DNA of 64,000 nucleotides from Alphaproteobacteria bacterium (GTDB lineage: Bacteria > Pseudomonadota > Alphaproteobacteria > JAAEOK01). The notes under the pieces are model-generated. The model worked only from the letters and a program-made list of their open reading frames with translations, made no database searches and was not told the origin of the DNA. This document shows, in pieces, positions 35,541 to 43,852 of this stretch. The position numbers and the translations under genes were made by a program. Each line of letters begins with the position of its first letter. Position 1 is the first letter of the stretch. The DNA lies in the NCBI GenBank assembly GCA_024244705.1, contig JAAEOK010000082.1:1-64000 (forward strand), written 5' to 3'.

Positions 35541-36638
35541 ATGGTTCTCCTGAACAAGTTTGTGCTGATATTCGCATTCCTGCTCCTGGGAATTTCTGTG
35601 CCGTCGTTATCGCGCGGGTCGGCCGCCTCCTTCGATGAAGCTGTGGACAGGCTCGAAGCAGGGGAGTTCGAACTCGCTCAATCTCTTTTGTCAGCATCCG
35701 TCATGGACGGCGACACCCGAGCGGCGGCTCTGTTGGGCTATCTACTGGCAGAGGGGACAATTCTGGACGGCGAATATGAGAAAGGGATCCGTCTGCTGGA
35801 ATTGGCCGCCGAGGACGGTGAACCATCAGCCCTTTACTGGCTAGGGAGCACCTTGCTGTCTGTCCAAGAGGGGCAATCCGATTTACCCACGTTAGCGAAG
35901 ATTGAAAATCCGCGTGACGTTGGTCTCCAATATCTGCACCTGGCGGCAGATGCCGGCCATCCAGACGCGATGTATCTGTTGGGTGAAACCTACTTGGCAA
36001 CGTCCGACCCTGGGGATAGCAACGAAATCGCAAGACACTGGCTTGAGAAGGCTGCGGCAAACGGACGCATTCTGGCCAGTTCACGCATCGCCATCATTCC
36101 TGCCTTACAGGGCCAGCGTCTGACAACCGAGCAAATCGGCAAGATGGTGGAGATTGCCCCCGACGGTGACGCGGTGCTTCATACGGCTCTTGCGTCTGCA
36201 TACCTGAACCGAGCCAAGGACGACCACGACACCGAGCAGGGCCTAATGTGGCTCAACGTCGCCATCATGGGCACACCCCAGGCGGCCCTGACGCCACTGG
36301 CTCAACTGCTTGCGCAATACCAGTTGGGAGCCCACGCCGCCTCAAATCCAATGGCGGAATTGCTGGCGCAAAATAAACCGATCGACGCTCGCATCCTCGC
36401 CAACGCAAGACGCGACGCCGAGGCGTGGCTTTTGAGCGCGGCGGGACGGGGAGATTCTCTTCTATCATCTGCGTCGGCCTGGTGCCAGCGGGAAAGGCCC
36501 GGCTCGGTCGAGTGTATTGGCCAATCGATAGTAAGACACCGAATGTGCCAAGTCCCGTATTTCCCAGGCTATTTTCAGGACTACTACTTGTCCTCTGCAT
36601 ACGACAAATGTCGCAGATCACTCGAAGCCAAAGACTGA
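35541..36638 (+). CDS. exported Sel1-like repeat protein
   Basis: A 365-aa protein. A signal peptide or anchor (LLNKFVLIFAFLLLGISVPS) leads to helical Sel1/TPR-like repeats: FDEAVDRLEAGEFELAQSLL, then AAALLGYLLAEGTILDGEYEKG, ALYWLGSTLL, GLQYLHLAADAGHPDAMYLLGE and HWLEKAAANGRI. The C-terminus has four to five cysteines, likely forming disulfides. The ATG at 35541 is chosen because it begins the signal peptide. It lies inside the segment between the 70-bp repeats and is followed 28 bp later by the Hint gene. Sel1 proteins often act as adaptors in secretion or signalling. Confidence 0.78.
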   Translation: MVLLNKFVLIFAFLLLGISVPSLSRGSAASFDEAVDRLEAGEFELAQSLLSASVMDGDTRAAALLGYLLAEGTILDGEYEKGIRLLELAAEDGEPSALYWLGSTLLSVQEGQSDLPTLAKIENPRDVGLQYLHLAADAGHPDAMYLLGETYLATSDPGDSNEIARHWLEKAAANGRILASSRIAIIPALQGQRLTTEQIGKMVEIAPDGDAVLHTALASAYLNRAKDDHDTEQGLMWLNVAIMGTPQAALTPLAQLLAQYQLGAHAASNPMAELLAQNKPIDARILANARRDAEAWLLSAAGRGDSLLSSASAWCQRERPGSVECIGQSIVRHRMCQVPYFPGYFQDYYLSSAYDKCRRSLEAKD

Positions 36639-36666
36639 TTCAATCAAACGGAAGGAGCCACTAGGT

Positions 36667-37962
36667 ATGGTATTAATTGCACAAACTCATCCTCCGAAAA
36701 CAATGATTGAGAGTATGGCAGGTCTTGTGACGGAATTGCTCGGAGAATTAAACAACCCTGTAATTGGTGTTGAGCAGTTTGTGGAAATTTTTCACGTCGA
36801 ACGTGCAAATAGAGCCACAGAAACATTAGCAAGTGTCGGCGTACCTGGGGAACGAATTCAAGCTCTCGACCTATTTACCTTAGGCATCATAGACGAGGTT
36901 ATTGCTAAGACGAACACGCCCGGTGCGCCTATCGGCAGGGATGCAACTGTCACGATGGTTCACGCCCGTCGGTTCGGAGAAATCATGAAGCTAGAATTCG
37001 ATACGTTGATCAGTGCCGGGTTAGACAACGACACAGCACTTCGGCTGGCCTATGACAAGGCCTACGCCCAATACGATCCCGCCGAAATGGAAACCGGGAT
37101 CATTATTACGGGTGGGATGGACGACGACGATCCCAACGCAATTAGGCTTAGTCCGGCCGATTTTTGCTTCGCGGCCGGGACGTCGATCAAGCTCGCGGAC
37201 GGATCGGAAAAGCCGATCGAACGGATTAGGGTCGGCGACATGGTCATGGCCTTCGATCCTGAGCACGACAACGGTCGTGGCGGCTTGGTGCCGAAGCGCG
37301 TGACCCGCACCTATGTCAATCATAACCAAAGGGTCATCGACTTCCACGGCACGCTGGTCACCCCCGGCCATGTTTATCTGACGGACGGCGGAATCTTCAA
37401 ACCGCTCATGGACATCATCCGCGAGGACGGCGTCGTCATCCGCGACGATGGCTGCCGCATTCGTGCGGCGACTAACTGCGAGGTCGGCAGCGAAGGGGAC
37501 CAATTTGTGCAGATCGCCTACATAACTGAATGGGGGCGGCGAGACTGGAAAGCCACCCGCGCCCGTGCCGGAACGCTCCGGTTGAAACCCGATGGGACGG
37601 CGACCTCGTTCATCGACTATATCGAGCGCCACCGATACACGCTCCTGCCGAATGGCTTGATCGTTCGCGACGGGGAACAACCGCATCCCTTACCCTATTG
37701 CGGGCCGGCACCAAGACCGGAGGACTACGTGCTTCAAAAGAGCGGGCTGACCTTGGCCGATCTCTATGACGACGGCGGCGACGGCAGGACGGTGCCGCCG
37801 CGACCTTCGGTAATCGCTGGCGGCGGACTATCGAACCTGTCCGACTGGTCCGATGTGATAAGCGTGTCCGGCGGCGACAGGTCAAATGCCCAGGACGAAG
37901 CCGATGGCCGAGTGCAGGTCGAAGCCGTACAACACCAAAGAGCAGGCGAGGTTGTTCACTGA
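36667..37962 (+). CDS. Hint (hedgehog/intein-type) domain protein
   Basis: A 431-aa protein. Residues 1-160 are an unrecognised, AT-rich-coded helical N-terminal region. A Hint autoprocessing domain starts at Cys167 (DFCFAAGTSIKLADGSEKPI, the N-terminal splice/cleavage block) and has RVGDMVMAFD and the TPGHVYLTDGG block (232-242), whose His assists the N-S acyl shift. The domain ends without an Asn-plus-nucleophile junction that I can identify, so N-terminal cleavage is more likely than splicing. The last 40 residues look out of frame or unconstrained. GGAAGGAG precedes the ATG. Such proteins in alphaproteobacteria are often secreted. Function unknown. Confidence 0.8.
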   Translation: MVLIAQTHPPKTMIESMAGLVTELLGELNNPVIGVEQFVEIFHVERANRATETLASVGVPGERIQALDLFTLGIIDEVIAKTNTPGAPIGRDATVTMVHARRFGEIMKLEFDTLISAGLDNDTALRLAYDKAYAQYDPAEMETGIIITGGMDDDDPNAIRLSPADFCFAAGTSIKLADGSEKPIERIRVGDMVMAFDPEHDNGRGGLVPKRVTRTYVNHNQRVIDFHGTLVTPGHVYLTDGGIFKPLMDIIREDGVVIRDDGCRIRAATNCEVGSEGDQFVQIAYITEWGRRDWKATRARAGTLRLKPDGTATSFIDYIERHRYTLLPNGLIVRDGEQPHPLPYCGPAPRPEDYVLQKSGLTLADLYDDGGDGRTVPPRPSVIAGGGLSNLSDWSDVISVSGGDRSNAQDEADGRVQVEAVQHQRAGEVVH

Positions 37963-38076
37963 CTTTCGGTGCCGGGTCAATCGAATTCGATCGTCGCGGA
38001 TCGCACCGCGTCCAAGTTCAGGAGACACAAGAGATGTTTGTCAAGGCGAGCTCAGTAGCGCCGCCAGGGAGTCAGC

Positions 38077-38146
38077 ATGGGGTGACGGCGCGGGCGAGGC
38101 AAGCCTTCGCGAAAGGCCCTACATGTACCCTTCGACGCGGAGCCGT
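38077..38146 (+). repeat. 70-bp direct repeat, right copy, overlapping cysD 3' end
   Basis: Identical to 35254-35323. Bases 38119-38146 are the 3' end of cysD including its stop codon. Bases 38103-38117 form an inverted repeat (GCCTT...AAGGC) just downstream of that stop, which could be the cysD terminator hairpin, though no T tract follows. Confidence 0.95.
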
Positions 38147-38916
38147 TCGAAGGCGTCCTCGCTCTCATGGTCCATGGCGCGGCCGGAACGCTCGGCGACC
38201 TTGGTGTCGCGAAGTTCGTCGATGATCTCCTCGATCGACGTCGCCGTGCTGGCGACCGGCGCGGTGATGTCCTCGTCGCCGAGCGAGCGATAGCGCTTGC
38301 CGTCGGTGGCGAAGTAGAGGCCGATCGTCGGGATGCCCTCGCGCAAGGTGTAACGCCAGATATCGATCTCGGTCCAGTGCAGCAGGGGATGGATGCGGAC
38401 GTGGGTGCCGGGCGGAAAATCGGTCTTGAACTGATCCCAGAACTCGGGCGGCTGGTCGCGAAAGTCCCACTGGCCGTGATCGCCGCGCGGACTGAACACC
38501 CGTTCCTTGGCGCGGGTCGCTTCCTCGTCGCGGCGGATGCCGGCGATGACCCCGGTGAAGCCGCCGTCCTCGATGACCTTCTTGAGCCCCGCCGTCTTGC
38601 GCGCCGCCGACCGCGCCGCCGGGGGCAGCGACTGGTCCATGTCCTCGATCGGCGGACATTGGCCCTGGATGAGCATCAGCTCCCATTCCTCCACGTAACG
38701 GTCGCGGAATTCGTACATCTCCTTGAACTTCTTTCCGGTATCGACGTGGATCACGGGGAATGGGACATGGCCGAAGAAGGCCTTCTTGGCGAGCCACACC
38801 ATGACGTTCGAATCCTTGCCCAGCGACCACAACATGCCGATCTTGTCGAGGCGGTTGTAGGCTTCGCGCAGGATGAAGATGCTTTGGCTCTCGAGGGCAT
38901 CGAGATCTTGGGCCAT
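38119..38916 (-). CDS. cysD: sulfate adenylyltransferase subunit 2
   Basis: A 265-aa PP-loop ATP pyrophosphatase, the catalytic subunit that makes adenylyl sulfate from ATP and sulfate. The SLGKDS PP-loop is near residue 36, followed by VMVWLAKKAFFG. The conserved HVDTGKKFKEMYEFRD, GIRRDEEATRAKERVFSPRGDHGQWD and the C-terminal LRVEGYM are all present. The ATG at 38916 matches the family's N-terminus. Its partner cysN (or cysNC), normally directly downstream, is absent: the 3' end instead borders the inserted segment, and before that the acyl-CoA dehydrogenase gene. CysN must be encoded elsewhere. Confidence 0.92.
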   Translation of the reverse strand: MAQDLDALESQSIFILREAYNRLDKIGMLWSLGKDSNVMVWLAKKAFFGHVPFPVIHVDTGKKFKEMYEFRDRYVEEWELMLIQGQCPPIEDMDQSLPPAARSAARKTAGLKKVIEDGGFTGVIAGIRRDEEATRAKERVFSPRGDHGQWDFRDQPPEFWDQFKTDFPPGTHVRIHPLLHWTEIDIWRYTLREGIPTIGLYFATDGKRYRSLGDEDITAPVASTATSIEEIIDELRDTKVAERSGRAMDHESEDAFERLRVEGYM

Positions 38917-39006
38917 GATCGCTTCCGTGGTCTGGTGTCGCTTCCCGGGGGATCGGGCGCGCACGTTAATCAGCCCGTGCCGGGTCGTCAACGGCGCTGC
39001 GGCACA

Positions 39007-39226
39007 ATACCAAGGCTCGATGATAGGAACCCACCTCACCGCGGGGATTTTGTCCGCTCACTAGAGCCTTGTCGGATCATATGGGATCAATTCTGTTGCG
39101 GATTGGGCGGCCATCCGCGGCATTGCCGCCCTCGCCCGATGCGTCGGCATCGCGCTTCGCACCGCGCCTGCCCGGATGACCCGATTTGCGCCCATGAGAT
39201 GAGTCCCTATCATCGAGTCTTGGTAT
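39007..39226. repeat. 33-bp imperfect inverted repeats in the cysD-ctaA intergenic region
   Basis: Bases 39007-39039 and the reverse complement of 39194-39226 match at 28 of 33 positions, both beginning ATACCAAG and sharing CTCGATGATAGG. They flank about 154 bp with no gene. This could be a small non-autonomous transposable element (MITE-like) or a repeated intergenic sequence. The whole 38917-39301 gap holds nothing else that I can support. Confidence 0.55.
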
Positions 39227-39301
39227 AAGGGCGCAACCCGGTTGCCGTCGCGATGGCGCTCGACTACCAATCGTCGATATTGCCTACTGGAAACGCCGCC
39301 C

Positions 39302-40351
39302 ATGTCCGTGCAATTCGTCCCACCGCCGCCCCGCTACCGGGCGATCGCAATCTGGCTCTTGCTGTGCTGCGCGATGATTTTCGCCATGGTCGTCATCGGC
39401 GGCATCACCCGGTTGACCGAGTCGGGGCTGTCGATGGTCGAATGGCGGCCGCTGATCGGCTGGCTGCCGCCGTTGACCGAGGCGGCATGGCACGAGGTGT
39501 TCGTCAAATACCAGGCCTCGCCGCAGTTCGAGAAGGTCAATGCCGGGATGTCGCTGGACGACTTCCAGACCATCTTCTGGTGGGAGTACATCCACCGTCT
39601 GTGGGGGCGGCTGATCGGCGTCGTCTTTTTGCTGCCGTTCCTGTGGTTTCTGGTCCGCGGCTATCTCGACCGCGCGCTCGCACCCAAGCTCGTCATCATG
39701 TTCGTCCTCGGCGGTTTGCAGGGCCTGCTCGGCTGGTACATGGTCAAGAGCGGCCTCGTCGACCGGCCCGAGGTCAGCCAATACCGCCTCGCCGCCCATC
39801 TCGGCCTGGCGGTGGTCATCTACGGCTACATGCTGTGGGTCGCCCTCGGCCTGTTGACGCGGCCGGCGACCAGTTTCGGCCCCTCGCATCGCACCGCCGC
39901 CGTGCTGCCGTTTCTGGTCTTCGTGACCCTGGTCTCCGGCGGCTTCGTCGCCGGGCTCGACGCGGGTCTCGCCTACAACACCTTCCCGCTGATGGGTGAC
40001 GCGGTGGTGCCGGAAGCGTACTTCGCCATGGAGCCCGCCATCGTCAATGTTTTCGAGAACATCGCCGCCGTGCAATTCAATCACCGGCTGTTGGCGATCG
40101 TGACCCTGGCCGCGACCCTGGCCTATGTTTGCTTCGCGGGGATCTACGGGATCGAGGGGCGGGCGCGCGCTCTCGCCGCGGCCATTGCAATATTCGCCTG
40201 CATCCAGGTCGGGCTCGGTATCGCGACGCTGCTGTTGTTCGTTCCGCTGCCCTTGGCCGTCGCCCATCAGGCGGGCGCGCTGGTATTGTTTACCTTGGCC
40301 GTGTGGCTCGTCGTCGAATTGCGTCACGGTCAACCGAAATCGGCGTTTTAG
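39302..40351 (+). CDS. ctaA: heme A synthase (COX15/CtaA family)
   Basis: A 349-aa, eight-helix membrane protein that hydroxylates heme O to heme A for aa3-type cytochrome oxidases. The four conserved histidines are in EYIHRLWGR, RLAAHLGLA, FNHRLLA and AVAHQAGA. The GGITRLTESGLSMVEW motif after the first helix is diagnostic of the alphaproteobacterial/COX15 class, and the loop QLPLIGWLPP-like sequence is present (RPLIGWLPPLTEAAW). The ATG at 39302 is preferred over an upstream start. No cytochrome oxidase genes are in the window. Confidence 0.93.
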   Translation: MSVQFVPPPPRYRAIAIWLLLCCAMIFAMVVIGGITRLTESGLSMVEWRPLIGWLPPLTEAAWHEVFVKYQASPQFEKVNAGMSLDDFQTIFWWEYIHRLWGRLIGVVFLLPFLWFLVRGYLDRALAPKLVIMFVLGGLQGLLGWYMVKSGLVDRPEVSQYRLAAHLGLAVVIYGYMLWVALGLLTRPATSFGPSHRTAAVLPFLVFVTLVSGGFVAGLDAGLAYNTFPLMGDAVVPEAYFAMEPAIVNVFENIAAVQFNHRLLAIVTLAATLAYVCFAGIYGIEGRARALAAAIAIFACIQVGLGIATLLLFVPLPLAVAHQAGALVLFTLAVWLVVELRHGQPKSAF

Positions 40352-40419
40352 AGCGCAACCAATTGGCCACATTGGGGCCATGATTGAAGCTTACCCTGAG
40401 GCGAATGAGGAGAACCGCC

Positions 40420-40722
40420 ATGCGCAAAATCGCCCCTGCTCTCTTCGCCTCGAGCCTGCTCCTCTCCACTTCCGCCTGGGCCCAATCGTCCGAGCCGCGC
40501 GGCCTCGACGATTATCTCGACCCCGAAACGCGGGAACAGGCCGAACAGATGATGCGCGAGAGCGTCGAGCGCATGCTCGACGCCATGCAGCTGTTCCTCG
40601 AGGCCGTCCCGCAATACGACCCACCGGAGATGACGCCCGAAGGCGATATCATCATCCGACGGCGCAACCCGCGCCCGGCGCCGATCATCGAATACGACGA
40701 GACCGAAGAATCGACGACCTAG
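40420..40722 (+). CDS. small exported protein of unknown function
   Basis: A 100-aa protein. A signal peptide ends at SAWA (about residue 22), followed by an acidic helix (ETREQAEQMMRESVERMLDAMQLFLEAV) and a Pro/Arg-rich tail (RRRNPRPAP). GAGGAGA precedes the ATG at 40420. Similar small periplasmic proteins with a Glu/Met-rich helix occur across Rhodospirillales. I know no function. It follows ctaA by 68 bp in the same direction and may be co-transcribed with it. Confidence 0.72.
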   Translation: MRKIAPALFASSLLLSTSAWAQSSEPRGLDDYLDPETREQAEQMMRESVERMLDAMQLFLEAVPQYDPPEMTPEGDIIIRRRNPRPAPIIEYDETEESTT

Positions 40723-40755
40723 ATCGTTCTTGAGATCGGTCGAAGCGGCTCCTCT

Positions 40756-41544
40756 CTAGTGTCGGGCCGCCGGCGCCAGCAAGGACAGCGCGAACAACGT
40801 TGTCGCCGCGACCACGATCGTCGGCCCCGTCGGCGTATCCCATTGGGCTGATCCGGCGAGGCCGAGGACCGAGGCCAGGGCGCCGATGCCGCCGGCGAGC
40901 AATGCCATCTGTTCGGGCGTGCGGGCGAAGCGCCGCGCCGTCGCGGCCGGAATAATCAGCAGCGAGGTGATCAGCAAGACGCCCACGATCTTGACCGCGG
41001 CGGCGATGACGGTGGCGATCAAGAACATCAACGCAAGGCGAACCGCATCGACGGGAACGCCGTCGACCCGGGCCAGATCCTCGTCGACCGAAAGCGCCAG
41101 CAACCAGCGCCACAGGAATGCCAGGGCGGCGATGACGATCGCGCCGCCGCCATAGATCCAAACCAGGTCTCTTCCGTCGACGGCTAGAATATCGCCGAAC
41201 AGATAGGACAGAAGATCGATACGAACGGTCTCGAACGAGGCGATGACGATAATGCCGATCGCCAGCGCGCTGTGGGCCAGGATGCCGAGCAGCGTATCGC
41301 TGGCCAAGGTACGCTGGCGTTGCAGGGCGACCAGAAAAATCGCGAACAGGGTGCAGGCGATAACGATGCCGACATTGAGATCGATGCCGAGGATCAGCCC
41401 GAGCGCGACGCCAAGCAGCGCCGAATGCGACAACGCGTCGCCGAAATAGGCCATACGCCGCCACACAATGAAGCAGCCGACGGCGCCGGCAACCAGCGAC
41501 ACGCCGACCGCCGCGGCGAGTGCGCGGAGCAGAAAATCATCCAT
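40756..41544 (-). CDS. znuB: zinc ABC transporter permease
   Basis: A 262-aa membrane permease of the ABC-3 metal family with about eight helices. FIVWRRMAYFGDALSHSALLGVALG near the start is the family signature, and the EAA-like loop with LLITSLLIIPAATARRFA is present. The start overlaps the znuC stop by eight bases. It is the last gene of the leftward zur-znuC-znuB operon, divergent from znuA. It moves Zn2+ across the inner membrane. Confidence 0.92.
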   Translation of the reverse strand: MDDFLLRALAAAVGVSLVAGAVGCFIVWRRMAYFGDALSHSALLGVALGLILGIDLNVGIVIACTLFAIFLVALQRQRTLASDTLLGILAHSALAIGIIVIASFETVRIDLLSYLFGDILAVDGRDLVWIYGGGAIVIAALAFLWRWLLALSVDEDLARVDGVPVDAVRLALMFLIATVIAAAVKIVGVLLITSLLIIPAATARRFARTPEQMALLAGGIGALASVLGLAGSAQWDTPTGPTIVVAATTLFALSLLAPAARH

Positions 41545-42340
41545 GGTCGTGGTGGGCCGCGTCGGACGGCGGCGCGCGGCGCTGGCCGACGATGTTGCCG
41601 GCGGCGTCGTGATCGTGATCGTGGTCGTGGACGTAGATCGCCACCTGGCGCGCGGCCTCGGGCCCGAACAGTTCGATATAGGCGGGGTCTTGGGCGACCG
41701 CATCGGGATGGCCGGTGCAGCAGACATGGCGGTTGAGGCAGACGACCCGGTCGGTCGAAGCCATGACCAGATGGAGATCGTGCGAAACCAGCAGGACACC
41801 GCAGCCGCGCCGGTCGCGAAGTTCCGCGATCAAACGGTAGAGGTTCGTTTGGCCACCGATGTCGACGCCCTGGACCGGCTCGTCGAGAACGAGCAGGTCG
41901 GGGTCGCGCATTAGCGCCCGTGCCAGTAAGACGCGCTGGAACTCGCCGCCGGAAATGCTTTGGATCGGTGCATCGACGACACCGGCGGCTCCGGTTTCGG
42001 CGAGCGCGGCCTCGATCCGGGCCCGACCCGTCGGCCCGGCAAGGGCGAGAAAGCGGCTGACCGACAAGGGCAATACCGGATCGATATGAAGCCTCTGTGG
42101 GGCGTAGCCGATCCGCAAGCCGGAGCGGCGATCGATCCGCCCGGTTACCGGCCGCAGCAAACCCAGGAGGGTTCGTACGAGCACCGTCTTGCCGGCACCA
42201 TTGGGGCCGATAACGGTAACGATCTCGCCCGCGCGGACGGCGACCGAGACCTGAGTGATGACCGTGCGCCCGGCGATGCGGACATCGATCGCCTCCGCAC
42301 GCACCAAGAAGTCGGGGTCAGTGGGTGGCGGAATCGTCAT
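41537..42340 (-). CDS. znuC: zinc ABC transporter ATP-binding protein
   Basis: A 267-aa ATPase. Walker A is GPNGAGKT, the signature is ISGGEFQRVLLARAL, Walker B is LLVLDEPVQGVD, and the H-loop is VSHDLHLVMA. GVDIGGQ after Walker B and CCTGHP are ZnuC-like. The C-terminus carries a His/Asp-rich run (YVHDHDHDHDA) likely to bind zinc. It overlaps zur by 23 bases and znuB by eight. Confidence 0.92.
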   Translation of the reverse strand: MTIPPPTDPDFLVRAEAIDVRIAGRTVITQVSVAVRAGEIVTVIGPNGAGKTVLVRTLLGLLRPVTGRIDRRSGLRIGYAPQRLHIDPVLPLSVSRFLALAGPTGRARIEAALAETGAAGVVDAPIQSISGGEFQRVLLARALMRDPDLLVLDEPVQGVDIGGQTNLYRLIAELRDRRGCGVLLVSHDLHLVMASTDRVVCLNRHVCCTGHPDAVAQDPAYIELFGPEAARQVAIYVHDHDHDHDAAGNIVGQRRAPPSDAAHHDHG

Positions 42341-42848
42341 CGGCGGACGCCGGCCGGTCGCCGCATTGCGGGCACAGGCCGAGCACTTCGACGGTCGAAC
42401 GCTCGACGCTGAATCCGGCGCCACCGGCGCTCCGCCGTATCGCGCCATCGACCTTGGGATCGTGAAGCTCGGCGGACGCGCCACAGCCATGACAGATGAG
42501 GAACTGCCCGCGATGGGGCTGGCCCGGCGCCGGACAGCCGACGAAGGCGTTCAACGACTCGATGCGGTGGACGAGGCCCTGGGCAAGCAGGAAATCGAGG
42601 GCACGATAAACCGTCGGCGGGGCCGCGCTCCGGCCGCTTTCACCGAGCGCGGCCAGCAACTCATAGGCACCGACCGGTCGGTGCTCGGCCCACACAAGCT
42701 CGAGGATTCGTTGGCGGGTTCCGGTCAACCTGGCGCCGCGCCGCCGGCACAGATCGGCCGCCGACGCCAGCGCCGCTTCGACGCACCTGCGGTGATCGTG
42801 TCCCGGTCTGGCGAAACGCGCCACCGGCGGCGATTCGGGAATGCTCAT
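42318..42848 (-). CDS. zur: zinc uptake regulator, Fur family
   Basis: A 176-aa Fur-family repressor. The winged-helix domain includes RLTGTRQRILELVWAEHRPVGAYELLAAL and PPTVYRALDFLLAQGLVHRIESLNAFVGC. Structural-zinc cysteines are in CHGC and CPQC. Its place at the head of znuCB, with a Zur-box-like palindrome upstream, makes it Zur rather than Fur or Mur. The ATG at 42848 matches the usual N-terminus. It should repress zur-znuC-znuB and znuA when zinc is plentiful. Confidence 0.9.
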   Translation of the reverse strand: MSIPESPPVARFARPGHDHRRCVEAALASAADLCRRRGARLTGTRQRILELVWAEHRPVGAYELLAALGESGRSAAPPTVYRALDFLLAQGLVHRIESLNAFVGCPAPGQPHRGQFLICHGCGASAELHDPKVDGAIRRSAGGAGFSVERSTVEVLGLCPQCGDRPASADDDSATH

Positions 42849-42881
42849 CGGTTTGCCCCGGAGCAGCGGAAGGTGACAATA

Positions 42882-42896
42882 TGTTATACTATAACA
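42882..42896. promoter_or_regulatory. Zur-box-like palindrome between zur and znuA
   Basis: TGTTATACTATAACA is a perfect 15-bp inverted repeat around a central C. It lies 34 bp upstream of zur and 41 bp upstream of znuA, in the 88-bp divergent region. The position and the GTTATA half sites fit alphaproteobacterial Zur operators, so one site could control both directions. Confidence 0.75.
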
Positions 42897-42936
42897 ATTA
42901 GGAATCCGCGCGGCAAAAAGGTATCTTGGGGCGGCA

Positions 42937-43842
42937 ATGAAACGCAGCTTTACCATGATATGGATGATCGCCGTCGCGGCGGTGGCGGGTACTGGCGCAG
43001 CCCAGGCCGAATTGCCGCGCGTCGTCGTCAGCATCGAACCCCTTCATGCGCTGGTTTCAGGCATCATGGATCGGGTCGCGATACCCGAGCTCTTGGTGCG
43101 GGGGACGGTTTCTCCCCACGACTATCGCTTGCGTTCGTCGCAGAAGCGCAAGCTGAGCGAGGCCGATTTGGTCATTTGGGCCGGCGACGGTCTCGACGAT
43201 TTCATGGCCGAGGCGGTTGCCGATCTGCCGGAGACGACGCGGGTCATCAAGATCACCGACCTCGATCTGCCGGTCAAACTGCCGCTACGCACGACCGGAA
43301 TGTGGACCAAGGATCCGGTGCCAGAGGACGGTACGGTCGACCCCCATTTGTGGCTGGATACCGACAACGCCGCGGCGCTCGTCGACGCGTTCAGCCGCGC
43401 GCTCATCGAAATCGATCGCACCCACAAGATCGATTACGGACGCAATGCCCGGACCATCAATGCCCGGCTCGGCGGCCTGCACCGGCAGCTGCGGCGCGCG
43501 CTCGGGCCCTATCGCGGGATACCGTTCGTCACCCAGCACGACGCGCTGCAGTACCTGGAGCAGAAATACGGTCTCGAGGCGATCGGCGCGCTGATGACCG
43601 GTCCGGTGTCTCTGGGATCGACCGACCATATCGATGAATTGATCGAAGAGGCGGAAGCCCTCGACGCGCGCTGCGTGTTGGTTCAGCCGCAATTCGAGGA
43701 CCTCATGAATGGCGGCGTGGCCGAGGGCGACGCGTTGCGTGCGGTCGAGATCGACCCCCTGCACTCCGACCAGCGGGGTCTTAACGCTTATTTCGAGATG
43801 ATGCGCACACTGCCCAAGGCGGTCGCCGCCTGCATCGGATAA
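42937..43842 (+). CDS. znuA: zinc ABC transporter substrate-binding protein
   Basis: A 301-aa cluster A-I periplasmic zinc-binding protein. The signal peptide is residues 1-24 (ends AAQA). Ligand histidines are in EPLHALVSG, VSPHDYRLR, VDPHLWLD and TQHDALQYLE. The long His/Asp-rich loop seen in many ZnuA proteins is replaced by a short acidic segment (KDPVPEDGTVD). It is divergent from zur and shares its palindrome. It delivers zinc to ZnuBC. Confidence 0.92.
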   Translation: MKRSFTMIWMIAVAAVAGTGAAQAELPRVVVSIEPLHALVSGIMDRVAIPELLVRGTVSPHDYRLRSSQKRKLSEADLVIWAGDGLDDFMAEAVADLPETTRVIKITDLDLPVKLPLRTTGMWTKDPVPEDGTVDPHLWLDTDNAAALVDAFSRALIEIDRTHKIDYGRNARTINARLGGLHRQLRRALGPYRGIPFVTQHDALQYLEQKYGLEAIGALMTGPVSLGSTDHIDELIEEAEALDARCVLVQPQFEDLMNGGVAEGDALRAVEIDPLHSDQRGLNAYFEMMRTLPKAVAACIG

Positions 43843-43852
43843 TCAAAACGGT

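Larger units (their letters stand above)
35324..38076. mobile_element. inserted segment bounded by 70-bp direct repeats at cysD 3' end
   Basis: Removing bases 35254-38076 restores a seamless arrangement with cysD followed about 100 bp later by the acyl-CoA dehydrogenase gene. The segment carries a Sel1-repeat gene and a Hint-domain gene, is locally AT-richer (notably 36650-37060), and has no recognisable integrase or transposase. Duplication of a gene's 3' end at the far border is how integrative elements preserve their target gene. It could be a satellite element moved in trans, a remnant, or the product of recombination between duplicated ends. Just inside the left repeat is a hairpin (CTCCGTGAACGGAG, 35328-35341). 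Confidence 0.55.

Noticed and set aside
26380-39110. Shared intergenic motif between about 26395-26425 and 39075-39105.
   Set aside because: The similarity is about 20 bases with several gaps and mismatches and may be accidental.
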